A stretch of DNA of 64,000 nt from Methanobrevibacter millerae (GTDB lineage Archaea > Methanobacteriota > Methanobacteria > Methanobacteriales > Methanobacteriaceae): contig NZ_CP011266.1 of assembly GCF_001477655.1 (NCBI RefSeq), forward strand, positions 2,092,001 through 2,156,000, in the 5' to 3' direction. Position numbers and translations under genes: made by a program. Shown here one piece after another: positions 8,076 to 15,913 of the stretch. The notes under the pieces are model-generated. The model had not been told where the DNA came from, did no database searches, and was given only the letters and a program-made list of their open reading frames with translations. How positions within the stretch are numbered: position 1 is the stretch's first letter; each line of letters starts with the position of its first letter.

Positions 8076-9365
8076 TCATATAATTTTTGTCTCTTTTTCT
8101 GCTTCCTTCTTGCCATTGAAAATATCAATGTCCATGGCTTTATTTCTAAATGAAACAATCATTGAACAAATTGCATCACCAGTGACATTGACTGCTGTTC
8201 TAAACATATCGAGAATATGGTCTATTCCGAAAATTATACCAATTGCATCAATCGGCAATCCAATTGAATTAAATACCATTGTTAATGTAACAAGTCCGAC
8301 AGAAGGAACACTTGCTGTTCCAATTGATGCCATCACAGCAGTGAAAATTACAGTCAATAATGCAGAAGTGCCTAAATCAACACCATATGCCTGGGCTGCA
8401 AACATTACAGCAACACCCTGCATAATAGCAGTACCGTCCATATTTATTGTAGCACCCAAAGGAATTGTAAATGAAGACACATCACGTGACACTCCCATTT
8501 CAGACAGTTTTTCTATATTTAAAGGGATAGTTGCATTGGATGTTGAAGATGAAAATGCAAAAAATATGACCGGCATGAATTTTCTAAAGAAGTGGATTGG
8601 ATTTAATCTTGTAAATATCACAAGCAAGGATGGGTAAACTACAAATGCCTGAATTGCCAAACCTATAAGAACACAAACAAAATATTTGGAAAGAGGCAAT
8701 ATTCCTTCTATTCCCAAACTTCCAAATGTTTTTGCCATAAGACAAAATACTCCAATAGGTGCAAATTTCATAACAATGGAAGTCATTTCCATCATAATCC
8801 TATTACCCTCTTTGAAAAAATCATTGAACAATTTCGTTTCATTTTTTAATTTAGCCAAAATAATACCAGTTAAAAGTCCAAAAATTATCACAGGCAACAT
8901 GTCCCCATTAGCCAATGAATTAAATGGATTATCTGGCACAATATTTAAAACAGTATCAGCCATCGTTTGATTAATAGCTACATCAGCAGTTTGAACTACA
9001 TGAGACATGTCCAAACCCAAACCGGGTTTAATTAAAATGCCTATGGATAAAGCAACTGTTACTGCAATTGCAGTTGTAATAAGATAAATCAATATTGTTG
9101 TTCCACCGATAGAACCTAATGTCTTAATATCTGAAATCGAAGCTACACCAACAACAATAGAACAAAAAACAAGAGGAACAACAAGCATTTTCATTAATTT
9201 AATGAATAAGTTACCACCCAAATAAAAAACATTCTCCATTAAAATTACATCTTTTATAAATGGGTTATGAACCCAAAAATTCAATATCAAACCGAAAATT
9301 AGGCCCAGTACCATACCAATTAATATCCAGTTACCTAAACTAATACTTCTTAATTTGTTTATCAT
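8076..9365 (-). CDS. Dicarboxylate/amino acid:cation symporter (DAACS), acidic amino acid type
   Basis: The 429 residues match the glutamate/aspartate symporter family. The HP1 serine-rich loop is AFSSSTSNATIPLN, the sodium/substrate motif NMDGTAIMQ is present, and TM8 reads DMFRTAVNVTGD. In this helix D386 and R389 align with the aspartate and arginine that bind the amino group and side-chain carboxylate in GltPh, so an acidic amino acid substrate is likely. The protein would import glutamate or aspartate with sodium or protons. GTGTGATG precedes the ATG. It converges on the predicted glutamate aminomutase gene (70-nt gap), a functional match, and is divergent from the GNAT gene. Confidence 0.92.
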   Translation of the reverse strand: MINKLRSISLGNWILIGMVLGLIFGLILNFWVHNPFIKDVILMENVFYLGGNLFIKLMKMLVVPLVFCSIVVGVASISDIKTLGSIGGTTILIYLITTAIAVTVALSIGILIKPGLGLDMSHVVQTADVAINQTMADTVLNIVPDNPFNSLANGDMLPVIIFGLLTGIILAKLKNETKLFNDFFKEGNRIMMEMTSIVMKFAPIGVFCLMAKTFGSLGIEGILPLSKYFVCVLIGLAIQAFVVYPSLLVIFTRLNPIHFFRKFMPVIFFAFSSSTSNATIPLNIEKLSEMGVSRDVSSFTIPLGATINMDGTAIMQGVAVMFAAQAYGVDLGTSALLTVIFTAVMASIGTASVPSVGLVTLTMVFNSIGLPIDAIGIIFGIDHILDMFRTAVNVTGDAICSMIVSFRNKAMDIDIFNGKKEAEKETKII

Positions 9366-9446
9366 TAAACATCACACATATTTAATATTTGAACATTATA
9401 TTAAATAAAATTTATATGTATCGGACACTAAATAGAATTAGAAAAC

Positions 9447-9995
9447 ATGAAAATCAGAAAATCCAAACCTCAGGATATTGGCAGAATAATGGAAATATAT
9501 GGCATTGCAAGAGATTTCATGGAAAAACATGGAAATCCAAATCAATGGGGGGCAACTAACTGGCCACCAACAGAACTGATAGCCAATGATATTGAAAATG
9601 GCAATAGTTATGTTTGTTCAAACAACAACAAAATCATAGCCACATTCTTTTTTGTACAAGGTAAAGATATTGAACCAACATATGCTGAAATCACTAACGG
9701 TTCATGGATTGATGATGCACTCTATGGAGTTATACACAGAATAGCTAGCGACGGAACTAAAAGAGGTGTCGGATCTTTTTGTATCAACTGGGCTTATGAA
9801 CAGTGCAATCATCTCCGCATCGATACTCATGTAGATAACTTAATTATGCAGAACCTTTTAGAAAAACTTGGATTTATTCATTGCGGTACTATTTATGTAG
9901 AAAAAGATAATTATCCAAGATTAGCTTATGAAAAACAAGAAAATAGATTAATTATCACTAATTTTAAACAATATGGCAAAAAACTTATTTTTTAA
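9447..9995 (+). CDS. GNAT family N-acetyltransferase
   Basis: A 182-residue GNAT protein. It begins MKIRKSKPQDIGRIMEIYGIARDFM, has the acetyl-CoA binding segment IASDGTKRGVGSFCINWAYE near residue 110 (R/Q-x-x-G-x-G/A type, here KRGVGS), and ends with LLEKLGFIHCGTIYV, the usual final strand. It is too short and different in layout to be the beta-lysine acetyltransferase AblB. The substrate is unknown; its position beside the aminomutase and symporter makes a free amino acid or amino-acid-derived substrate possible, but that is inference. No ribosome site is visible. Confidence 0.8.
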   Translation: MKIRKSKPQDIGRIMEIYGIARDFMEKHGNPNQWGATNWPPTELIANDIENGNSYVCSNNNKIIATFFFVQGKDIEPTYAEITNGSWIDDALYGVIHRIASDGTKRGVGSFCINWAYEQCNHLRIDTHVDNLIMQNLLEKLGFIHCGTIYVEKDNYPRLAYEKQENRLIITNFKQYGKKLIF

Positions 9996-10518
9996 TGATA
10001 ATTTTTAACCTCCGAAATAATCATATTAATCTAAAAATATGATGTATAAATGATAATTTATTGTAATCTTTTAAACATATGATATGCATTATTTTATAAA
10101 ATAATATACTACCAACATATTTAAATAACAATTTTTTAATTATTTATCTTTTATAAAGCATAATAATAAATTAAAATTATTATTTTTAAAATTAATCCCC
10201 GAATTTAAAATGAAATCATAAAATCATGATTAATCATTAATAATAAATTATTTTTCATAATTTAAAACTATTTCAAGAAAAATAAAAAATAATAAGCTAT
10301 TTTCAATTTTAATTAATAAATATTAAATAATTCTTTATTTGAGAACAGTATATTTTTTTATTTTAAAATTAAACATTCATAAATAAATTTAAAAAAATAC
10401 TGAAAATAATATAGAAAAGTATAAATATATTTAAAATAAACAATTTAATAGATTCAACTTTATTTAAACTTAAATAGATTTGAATAAGTTGGATCAAAAA
10501 TATAGAGGTTATTAAAAA
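9996..10518. other. 522-nt extremely AT-rich leader region upstream of mtrH
   Basis: No open frame of note and no tRNA-like structure. It is nearly all A/T. The best TATA box is TATAAATATAT at 10420-10430, which predicts a leader of about 70 nt for mtrH, with AGAGGTT at 10504-10510 as the ribosome site. Such long AT-rich upstream regions often precede highly expressed genes in these archaea. Confidence 0.5.
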
Positions 10519-11457
10519 ATGTTTAAATTTGATAAAGAACAAGAAGTTTTTGACTTCGCTGGAGTCAAAATGGGTGGACAACCTGGAGAATACCCTACTG
10601 TTTTAGCAGGTACTATTTTCTATGGTGGACACAATATTCTTAATGATGAATTAACTGGTGACTTCGACAAAAGCAAAGCCGAAGAATTGGTTAATGATAT
10701 GGCATCAATTTCAGACGTAACTGGAAACCCATATATTGTGCAAGTTTTCGGACAAACCGAAGAAGCACTTCCAAAATATATTGAATATATAGGTGAAATA
10801 TGTGATGCTCCTTTCCTTATAGATTCAACATCTGGAGACGCCAGGGTTGCTGGTGCACAATATTCCGATGAGGTCGGATTAACTGATAGAGCAATCTATA
10901 ACTCAATCAATATGGCAGCGGACAAATCTGAATTAGAAGCACTTGCAGATACCGATATTTCCGCATCAATCATTCTTGGATTCAACCCAATGAATGCTAC
11001 TGTAGAAGGTAAAATGAACATGTGGGAAAACGGGGACGATGGTGCATATGAAAAAGGTTTATTAGAAGTGGCTGCCGAATGTGGTATTGACAAATTTATG
11101 ATGGATACCGCTGTAACTCCATTAGGACAGGGTGCGGGCATTGCTGCAAGAACTTCCTTTGCAGAAAAAGCTAAATGGGGATATCCTGTTGGATCAGGAA
11201 TACACAACGTACCATCCGCATGGGATTGGTTAAGAGAATATAAAAAACAAGGAAATAAAACCGCATTTACTGTATGTGATATCGGTGCAAATATTGTACA
11301 GGTAATGTGTGCAGGAGACTTTGTTCTATTTGGACCTATTGAAAATGCAAAAATTGCATTCCCTGCTGTTGCACAAACTGATATGTTCATATCAGAAGCA
11401 GCAAAACCATTAGGTACTGAACCTGTAGATTTCCACCCTATGAACAATTTGTTATAA
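10519..11457 (+). CDS. mtrH: Tetrahydromethanopterin S-methyltransferase subunit H (MtrH), stand-alone
   Basis: MtrH transfers the methyl group from methyl-tetrahydromethanopterin to the corrinoid of MtrA within the Mtr complex. The 312 residues are full length for a canonical MtrH; MFKFDKEQEVFDFAGVKMGG at the start and GFNPMNATVEGKMNMWE, FMMDTAVTPLGQGAGIAAR in the TIM barrel are family features. What is odd is the setting: mtrH usually ends an mtrEDCBAFGH operon, but no other mtr gene is within the window, and it has its own promoter region. It may be the second copy in the genome or have separated from the operon. A GC-rich hairpin follows at 11565. Confidence 0.93.
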   Translation: MFKFDKEQEVFDFAGVKMGGQPGEYPTVLAGTIFYGGHNILNDELTGDFDKSKAEELVNDMASISDVTGNPYIVQVFGQTEEALPKYIEYIGEICDAPFLIDSTSGDARVAGAQYSDEVGLTDRAIYNSINMAADKSELEALADTDISASIILGFNPMNATVEGKMNMWENGDDGAYEKGLLEVAAECGIDKFMMDTAVTPLGQGAGIAARTSFAEKAKWGYPVGSGIHNVPSAWDWLREYKKQGNKTAFTVCDIGANIVQVMCAGDFVLFGPIENAKIAFPAVAQTDMFISEAAKPLGTEPVDFHPMNNLL

Positions 11458-11564
11458 CTTATCAAAAGTTTAATCTATTTTCAAACCTCAACATCAATTT
11501 GTTCTTAATATCTTTAATAGATATTAGACAAATCTTAAAAAATATAATCCAAAAATACCAAATT

Positions 11565-11586
11565 AGCACCGGAAACATCCGGTGCT
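11565..11586 (+). terminator. GC-rich hairpin downstream of mtrH
   Basis: AGCACCGGA and TCCGGTGCT form a perfect 9-bp stem around the 4-nt loop AACA, an unusually GC-rich structure in an AT-rich gap. It lies 108 nt after the mtrH stop. There is no T-run directly behind it, so it may stabilise the mtrH 3' end or belong to another element rather than being a simple terminator. Confidence 0.5.
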
Positions 11587-11737
11587 TAATACCTATCAAC
11601 CAAAAAAAACATTAATTTTAATTACTGAATAATATCCTTACTGATTTTAGCTACCAATCCCATGAAAAAATAATACTAAAAACAAGTATAAATAGAATTT
11701 CAAACAAAGAATATAATAATTAACGAAGGTGATAAAA

Positions 11738-12358
11738 ATGCCTGAAACAGATTATTTAAAAATACCTCAAAATAGAGTCGGTGCTTTGATTGGTCCTAAT
11801 GGAGAAGTGAAAAAATCCATTGAGAAATTAACCGGCACAATACTCGACATTGATAGTGATGATGGGACTGTTTATATCACTCCCCGTGAGGATATGGAGG
11901 ATCCTTTAGGTGTTTGGAATGCTAATCATATTGTAAAAGCCATTGCACGTGGTTTTAATCCGGAAGTTGCAAAAAAGTTAATTCACGACGACATCTATCT
12001 TGAAATCATGAAATTGCCACTATATATCGGAAAATCCAAAAAGGCATTGGCAAGATATAAAGGCAGAATAATAGGCAAAAATGGTAAAACCCGTGAACTC
12101 ATTACTGAATTAGCTGAAGTGGATATGGCAGTTTATGGTAAAACCGTTTCATTAATTGGTGAAATGGATAATGTTATGGTAGCTAAAGAAGCAGTAGAAA
12201 TGCTTTTAAACGGTTCCAGACACAAAACAGTTTATGCATTTTTAGAAAATAAAAAAGAAACACTAAAACTTAAAGAATTTAAAGACCTCGTCGGAATCCA
12301 TGACGATAAAATTGAGTTCAAAGACGGAATTGAATTCGACGAAGAAACATTAGAGTAA
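11738..12358 (+). CDS. KH-domain RNA-binding protein (Dim2/Pno1-like)
   Basis: An archaeal homologue of Dim2/Pno1, an RNA-binding factor of small-subunit rRNA processing. Two KH domains are visible: KIPQNRVGALIGPNGEVKKSIEK near the N-terminus and YKGRIIGKNGKTRELITELAEV near residue 105 (GXXG loops IGPNGE and IGKNGK). The frame is open from GTG 11729, but AAGGTGATAAAA places the ribosome site before ATG 11738, giving 206 residues. In related methanogens this gene directly follows rio1; here 8.7 kb of accessory genes lie between. Top6B follows after 314 nt. Confidence 0.92.
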   Translation: MPETDYLKIPQNRVGALIGPNGEVKKSIEKLTGTILDIDSDDGTVYITPREDMEDPLGVWNANHIVKAIARGFNPEVAKKLIHDDIYLEIMKLPLYIGKSKKALARYKGRIIGKNGKTRELITELAEVDMAVYGKTVSLIGEMDNVMVAKEAVEMLLNGSRHKTVYAFLENKKETLKLKEFKDLVGIHDDKIEFKDGIEFDEETLE

Positions 12359-12672
12359 CATTATTATATGTTACTATTTTACTTTTTTTATATGCTATTA
12401 TTACAACACCATTAAAATAATTACATAAGAGTAAAAAATTATAAAAGTTAATAGCAAACTATTATATACTTCAACCAACATATATAGGTAACATAGTATA
12501 AATACTATATTTTCAACAATTTTTATTATTATTTTATTGTATATTTTTCAACAAATTAGCCAAGGTACTGTAAAAATATTACTTATCAAATGCTCTCGGA
12601 TGTTATTTATATACTTTTAAAATTAATAATTTAATTATAAAAAAATATTTAAAAATTAAAGGAGGACACATT
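12359..12672 (+). promoter_or_regulatory. Intergenic region with top6B promoter
   Basis: A poly-T tract (TTTACTTTTTTTAT, about 12379-12391) ends the KH gene. The TATA box TTTATATA at 12606-12613 lies 60 nt before the top6B start, predicting a leader of about 35 nt that carries AAAGGAGGA at 12658-12666. A second TATA-like run with a short palindrome, AGTATAAATACT at 12497-12508, could give a longer transcript. No gene is seen. Confidence 0.5.
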
Positions 12673-14373
12673 TTGGTACAAACTGATGCAGGACTTGATT
12701 GGCAAAAGGATTTCCAACACTTAACACCATCAGAGTTCTTTCGTAAAAATAAGCAGATGTTAGGTTTTACCGGTAAAATTCGTTCATTAACTATTGTTTT
12801 CCACGAATTGATTACAAACAGTTTTGATGCAGCCGAAGAATCTGGAATATTACCTGATATCGATATTGAATTAAAACGTGTTGACAAAGAACACTACATA
12901 TTAAGACACAAAGATAACGGACCAGGTATTCCTGAAGACTATGTAATGCAGGTATATTGTAGTATGTTTGCAGGATCCAAATTCAGAAACATCCAATCCA
13001 GAGGACAACAGGGTTTAGGTTGTAGTGGTTGTGTATTATTATCACAAATGACTACAGGTAAACCTGCCCGCGTAATTTCATGCTATAAAGATGGAGATGA
13101 AATTAAGGGAGTTAAAATGAAGTTCCAAATGGATGTTAAAAACAATACCGGAATTTTAATGGAAAGAGAGGATTATGCTGGTGAGTCAACCGGTGTTTGT
13201 ATTGAATTGCAATTTAAAGAAGTTTCCTACTCAATGGCGGAACAAGGTGCATTCGAATACATCAGAAGAACCATGATTGGAAACCCTCATGCAAAAATCA
13301 CATTCAGAGACCCGACCGGACACAAATATATCTTCAAAAGAGCAGCAGATGTTGTTCCTACACTCCCAAAAGAAGTATTGCCACACCCTAAAGGTGTAAG
13401 TGCAGACGATTTAATGACAATGGCACAAAATACTGATAAAAGAAGATATAAAAGTATGTTAACCGCTTCAATGTCAAGGATGTCTAATAAAAGAGTAGAT
13501 GAAATAGCTGAGATGACAGGAATTGACATGAACAAACGTCCTAAAGACATGACATTTCCAGAAGCAGAGGCTATAGTTCAATGCTTTAAGAAAATGAAAT
13601 TCATGGCTCCTCCTACCGACGGTCTTATACCAATCGGGTCAGAGCAAATTGAAAAAGGTATGAAACAAATCCTAAAACCCGAATTTGTAACAACAATTAC
13701 CAGAAAACCTGTTACTTATGCGGGTGGGGTATCATTCATTATCGAAGCAGGACTTGCATACGGTGGAGATTCAGGAAGAATCGTTAATGAACAAAGAAAA
13801 TCAGAAATCATGAGATTTGCTAACAGAGTTCCATTGACTTTCGATGCAGGAAGCTGTGCTATTACCGAAGCTTTAAAAAGTATAGACTGGAAACGTTACG
13901 GTCTTAAAGATTTAGATAATACTCCGTTAACTTTATTCGTTAATATTATTTCTACACAAGTTCCTTACCTTTCCACAGGTAAACAAAGTGTTTCTCCAGA
14001 ACCTGAAATTGTTCAAGAAATCAGACAGGCTACAATGAAATTAGCTCGTCAATTACAAAAACACCTCAGAGCAAAAAGAGCAGCAAAAGAAAAAGAAAAA
14101 CGTTCCAAAGTATTTGAAGAATATGTTCCAGTTATTATCGAAGAAGCTGCTAAACTTGGTGAAACCGGAGTCCCTGAATACCAGGAAGTCCTTGCTAAAG
14201 TAACCAAAAGGGCTCTTGCAGAATTACTTGGTGAAAAAGTTGAGGAAGAAGAGGAAGAAGAAGAACTTGATGCAATCATCATGGAAGAGCTTGATGAACA
14301 CGGATATGCAGTAGATGAAGAGCACAGTAATCTCAACTTCGATGAAGATGAAGATGAAGAGGATATTGAATAG
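12673..14373 (+). CDS. top6B: DNA topoisomerase VI subunit B
   Basis: Subunit B is the GHKL ATPase of topoisomerase VI, which passes one DNA duplex through another and relaxes supercoils with subunit A. Bergerat-fold motifs are visible: [12 protein letters not shown] (N box), KDNGPGIP (G1) and [14 protein letters not shown] (G2). The transducer domain follows, and the protein ends in a tail rich in Glu and Asp (residues 515-566). The start is TTG at 12673, fixed by GGAGGA at 12661-12666. Top6A begins 8 nt after the stop, so the two subunits are cotranscribed. Confidence 0.97.
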   Translation: MVQTDAGLDWQKDFQHLTPSEFFRKNKQMLGFTGKIRSLTIVFHELITNSFDAAEESGILPDIDIELKRVDKEHYILRHKDNGPGIPEDYVMQVYCSMFAGSKFRNIQSRGQQGLGCSGCVLLSQMTTGKPARVISCYKDGDEIKGVKMKFQMDVKNNTGILMEREDYAGESTGVCIELQFKEVSYSMAEQGAFEYIRRTMIGNPHAKITFRDPTGHKYIFKRAADVVPTLPKEVLPHPKGVSADDLMTMAQNTDKRRYKSMLTASMSRMSNKRVDEIAEMTGIDMNKRPKDMTFPEAEAIVQCFKKMKFMAPPTDGLIPIGSEQIEKGMKQILKPEFVTTITRKPVTYAGGVSFIIEAGLAYGGDSGRIVNEQRKSEIMRFANRVPLTFDAGSCAITEALKSIDWKRYGLKDLDNTPLTLFVNIISTQVPYLSTGKQSVSPEPEIVQEIRQATMKLARQLQKHLRAKRAAKEKEKRSKVFEEYVPVIIEEAAKLGETGVPEYQEVLAKVTKRALAELLGEKVEEEEEEEELDAIIMEELDEHGYAVDEEHSNLNFDEDEDEEDIE

Positions 14374-14381
14374 GTGATTAG

Positions 14382-15479
14382 ATGGCTGATGAAGTAAAAC
14401 AAGAAGGCAAATCACATAAAGAGCTCAGAAAAGAATATACATTTAACAAATTAAAAGGTTTAGGACAAGAAATTATTGAAGAAATTGAAAAACAAAAAGT
14501 TCCATCCCTTAGAGTTCCATCAAGAGGAACCGGAAACATCGTATATGATGATGCTAAAAGATACTATGTTTTAGGAGACAGATACGGTAGAAGATCTCTT
14601 GGTAATGTTAAGCAAATTAGAAAATTAGGTCAAATGGTATATGTTGCAAACTTCTGTAAAGATTTAGTTGCAAGAGAAAAAACAGCTACCATCAGGGAAA
14701 TGTATTATGTTTCCGAAGGTTGGGGAATCAGCTTTAAAACGCAACAGGAATCAAACATTGTTGGAGAAGACTTGGAAGTTACATTAGGTACTACACGTGA
14801 AGATTTAGGATTAATGCCTGAAGAAGACGGTGCATCCGTTTACGGAGACATCACCCTTTTAGATGATGATGTTGAAATTAATGCTGCAAAAGCCGGAAAA
14901 TCAGGTTATACAATATCTCCTACTATCGATCAGGTAGAGTTCTTGGATCATGGTGTTGAAAGAGTTATTGCTGTGGAAACCATGGGAATGTTCCACAGGA
15001 TGGTTCAGGAAAATGCTCACGACAGATTCAATACTTTAATTATTGGACTTAAAGGACAAGCTGCTCGTGCTACAAGAAGATTCATTAAAAGAGTTAATGA
15101 AGAATTAAATTTACCTGTTTATATCTGTAACGACGGAGACCCTTGGGGATTCCACATTGCACAAGTTATTATTTCTGGAAGTGCAAAATTAGCTCACGTT
15201 AATCATGATTTAGCAACTCCTGATGCTAAATTCATGGGAGTAACAGCATCTGATATTATTAATTACGATTTACCTACAGATAAACTTAAAGATGTTGACG
15301 TAATGAGGTTAAAAGAGCTTTCTAAAGACCCAAGGTATAAAAACGATTTCTGGCAAACTGAAATCAAAAAGATGCTTAAAATTGGTAAAAAAGCAGAACA
15401 GCAATCTTTCTCAAAATATGGGCTTGAGTACGTTGTAGATACTTACTTCCCAGAAAAATTAGAACAATTGGAAAATTAA
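14382..15479 (+). CDS. top6A: DNA topoisomerase VI subunit A
   Basis: Subunit A carries the DNA-cleaving tyrosine and is the relative of Spo11. The 365 residues show the winged-helix catalytic motif [14 protein letters not shown] (catalytic tyrosine at 108 or 109) and the Toprim metal site: the glutamate in [10 protein letters not shown] and the D-x-D in [10 protein letters not shown]. The ribosome site GGTGATTAG sits directly before the ATG. Length and order after top6B are normal. Confidence 0.97.
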   Translation: MADEVKQEGKSHKELRKEYTFNKLKGLGQEIIEEIEKQKVPSLRVPSRGTGNIVYDDAKRYYVLGDRYGRRSLGNVKQIRKLGQMVYVANFCKDLVAREKTATIREMYYVSEGWGISFKTQQESNIVGEDLEVTLGTTREDLGLMPEEDGASVYGDITLLDDDVEINAAKAGKSGYTISPTIDQVEFLDHGVERVIAVETMGMFHRMVQENAHDRFNTLIIGLKGQAARATRRFIKRVNEELNLPVYICNDGDPWGFHIAQVIISGSAKLAHVNHDLATPDAKFMGVTASDIINYDLPTDKLKDVDVMRLKELSKDPRYKNDFWQTEIKKMLKIGKKAEQQSFSKYGLEYVVDTYFPEKLEQLEN

Positions 15480-15530
15480 ATCTAAAATTTTCCTTCTTTT
15501 TTATTTTTTATAAATTTTTTTAAGACAAAC

Positions 15531-15568
15531 TTTATATACTATTTTTCATATATACCCTAGTAGGTATA
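15531..15568 (+). promoter_or_regulatory. csoR promoter with TATACC-N6-GGTATA operator
   Basis: The TATA box TTTATATA at 15531-15538 is followed by a perfect inverted repeat, TATACC (15551-15556), spacer CTAGTA, GGTATA (15563-15568). The repeat covers the predicted transcript start, where a repressor would block initiation. The same half-sites with the same 6-nt spacer occur before the ATPase gene, which supports autoregulation by the CsoR-like protein. Confidence 0.75.
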
Positions 15569-15580
15569 GGTTGTGATATT

Positions 15581-15853
15581 TTGAAAAAATGTATGGATAG
15601 TGAAAATCTGCATAGAAGACTTAAAAAAATCATTGGTCAAATCAATGCAATTGACCGTATGATTGATGAAGATATTCCCTGCGAGCAAATATTGATGCAA
15701 GTTAATGCTTCTAAGTCTGCACTACATAAAGTTGGGCATATTATTGTAGAAGGACATTTGGAACATTGCGTTAAAGACGCCATTGATGAAGGAGATGCAG
15801 ATGATGCATTAGGTGATATTTCATCAATTTTAGAATACTATTCAAGAATTTAA
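15581..15853 (+). CDS. csoR: CsoR/RcnR family metal-sensing repressor
   Basis: A 90-residue all-helical repressor of the DUF156 (CsoR/RcnR/FrmR) family. In CsoR, Cu(I) is bound by a Cys, His and Cys across the dimer; here the matching residues are C34 in DEDIPCEQIL and the HLEHC segment near residues 59-63. The N-terminus LHRRLKKIIGQINAIDRMID is typical of the DNA-binding helix. The start is TTG at 15581 with GTTGTGATA upstream. It heads a cassette with a P1B ATPase and a CopZ-like chaperone, and an operator lies over its own promoter. Copper is likely; nickel or other sensing cannot be excluded by sequence. Confidence 0.88.
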   Translation: MKKCMDSENLHRRLKKIIGQINAIDRMIDEDIPCEQILMQVNASKSALHKVGHIIVEGHLEHCVKDAIDEGDADDALGDISSILEYYSRI

Positions 15854-15872
15854 TTTTTTTTAAAATTAGACA

Positions 15873-15898
15873 TATACCATAAGGGGTATACCTATACC
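15873..15898 (+). promoter_or_regulatory. Second TATACC-N6-GGTATA operator upstream of the metal ATPase
   Basis: TATACC (15873-15878), spacer ATAAGG, GGTATA (15885-15890) repeats the csoR operator with the same spacing. A further TATACC at 15893-15898 makes an overlapping palindrome GGTATACC (15885-15892), so two repressor dimers might bind side by side. The site is 16 nt upstream of the likely start codon of the ATPase at 15914. Confidence 0.72.
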
Positions 15899-15913
15899 AT
15901 GGGGCTGTTTAAA

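Noticed and set aside
8110-8637. A 175-codon plus-strand frame opposite the symporter gene
   Set aside because: It mirrors the codons of the symporter and has no protein-like motif.
9447-9995. Beta-lysine acetyltransferase AblB
   Set aside because: The protein is about 80 residues too short, and the nearby mutase has the glutamate rather than the lysine signature.
10896-11465. A 189-codon open frame antisense to mtrH
   Set aside because: mtrH is unmistakable on the plus strand; the reverse frame has no family features and no start signals.
14049-14402. A serine-rich minus-strand frame over the end of top6B
   Set aside because: It is the reverse of the acidic Glu/Asp codon tract of top6B and not a separate gene.
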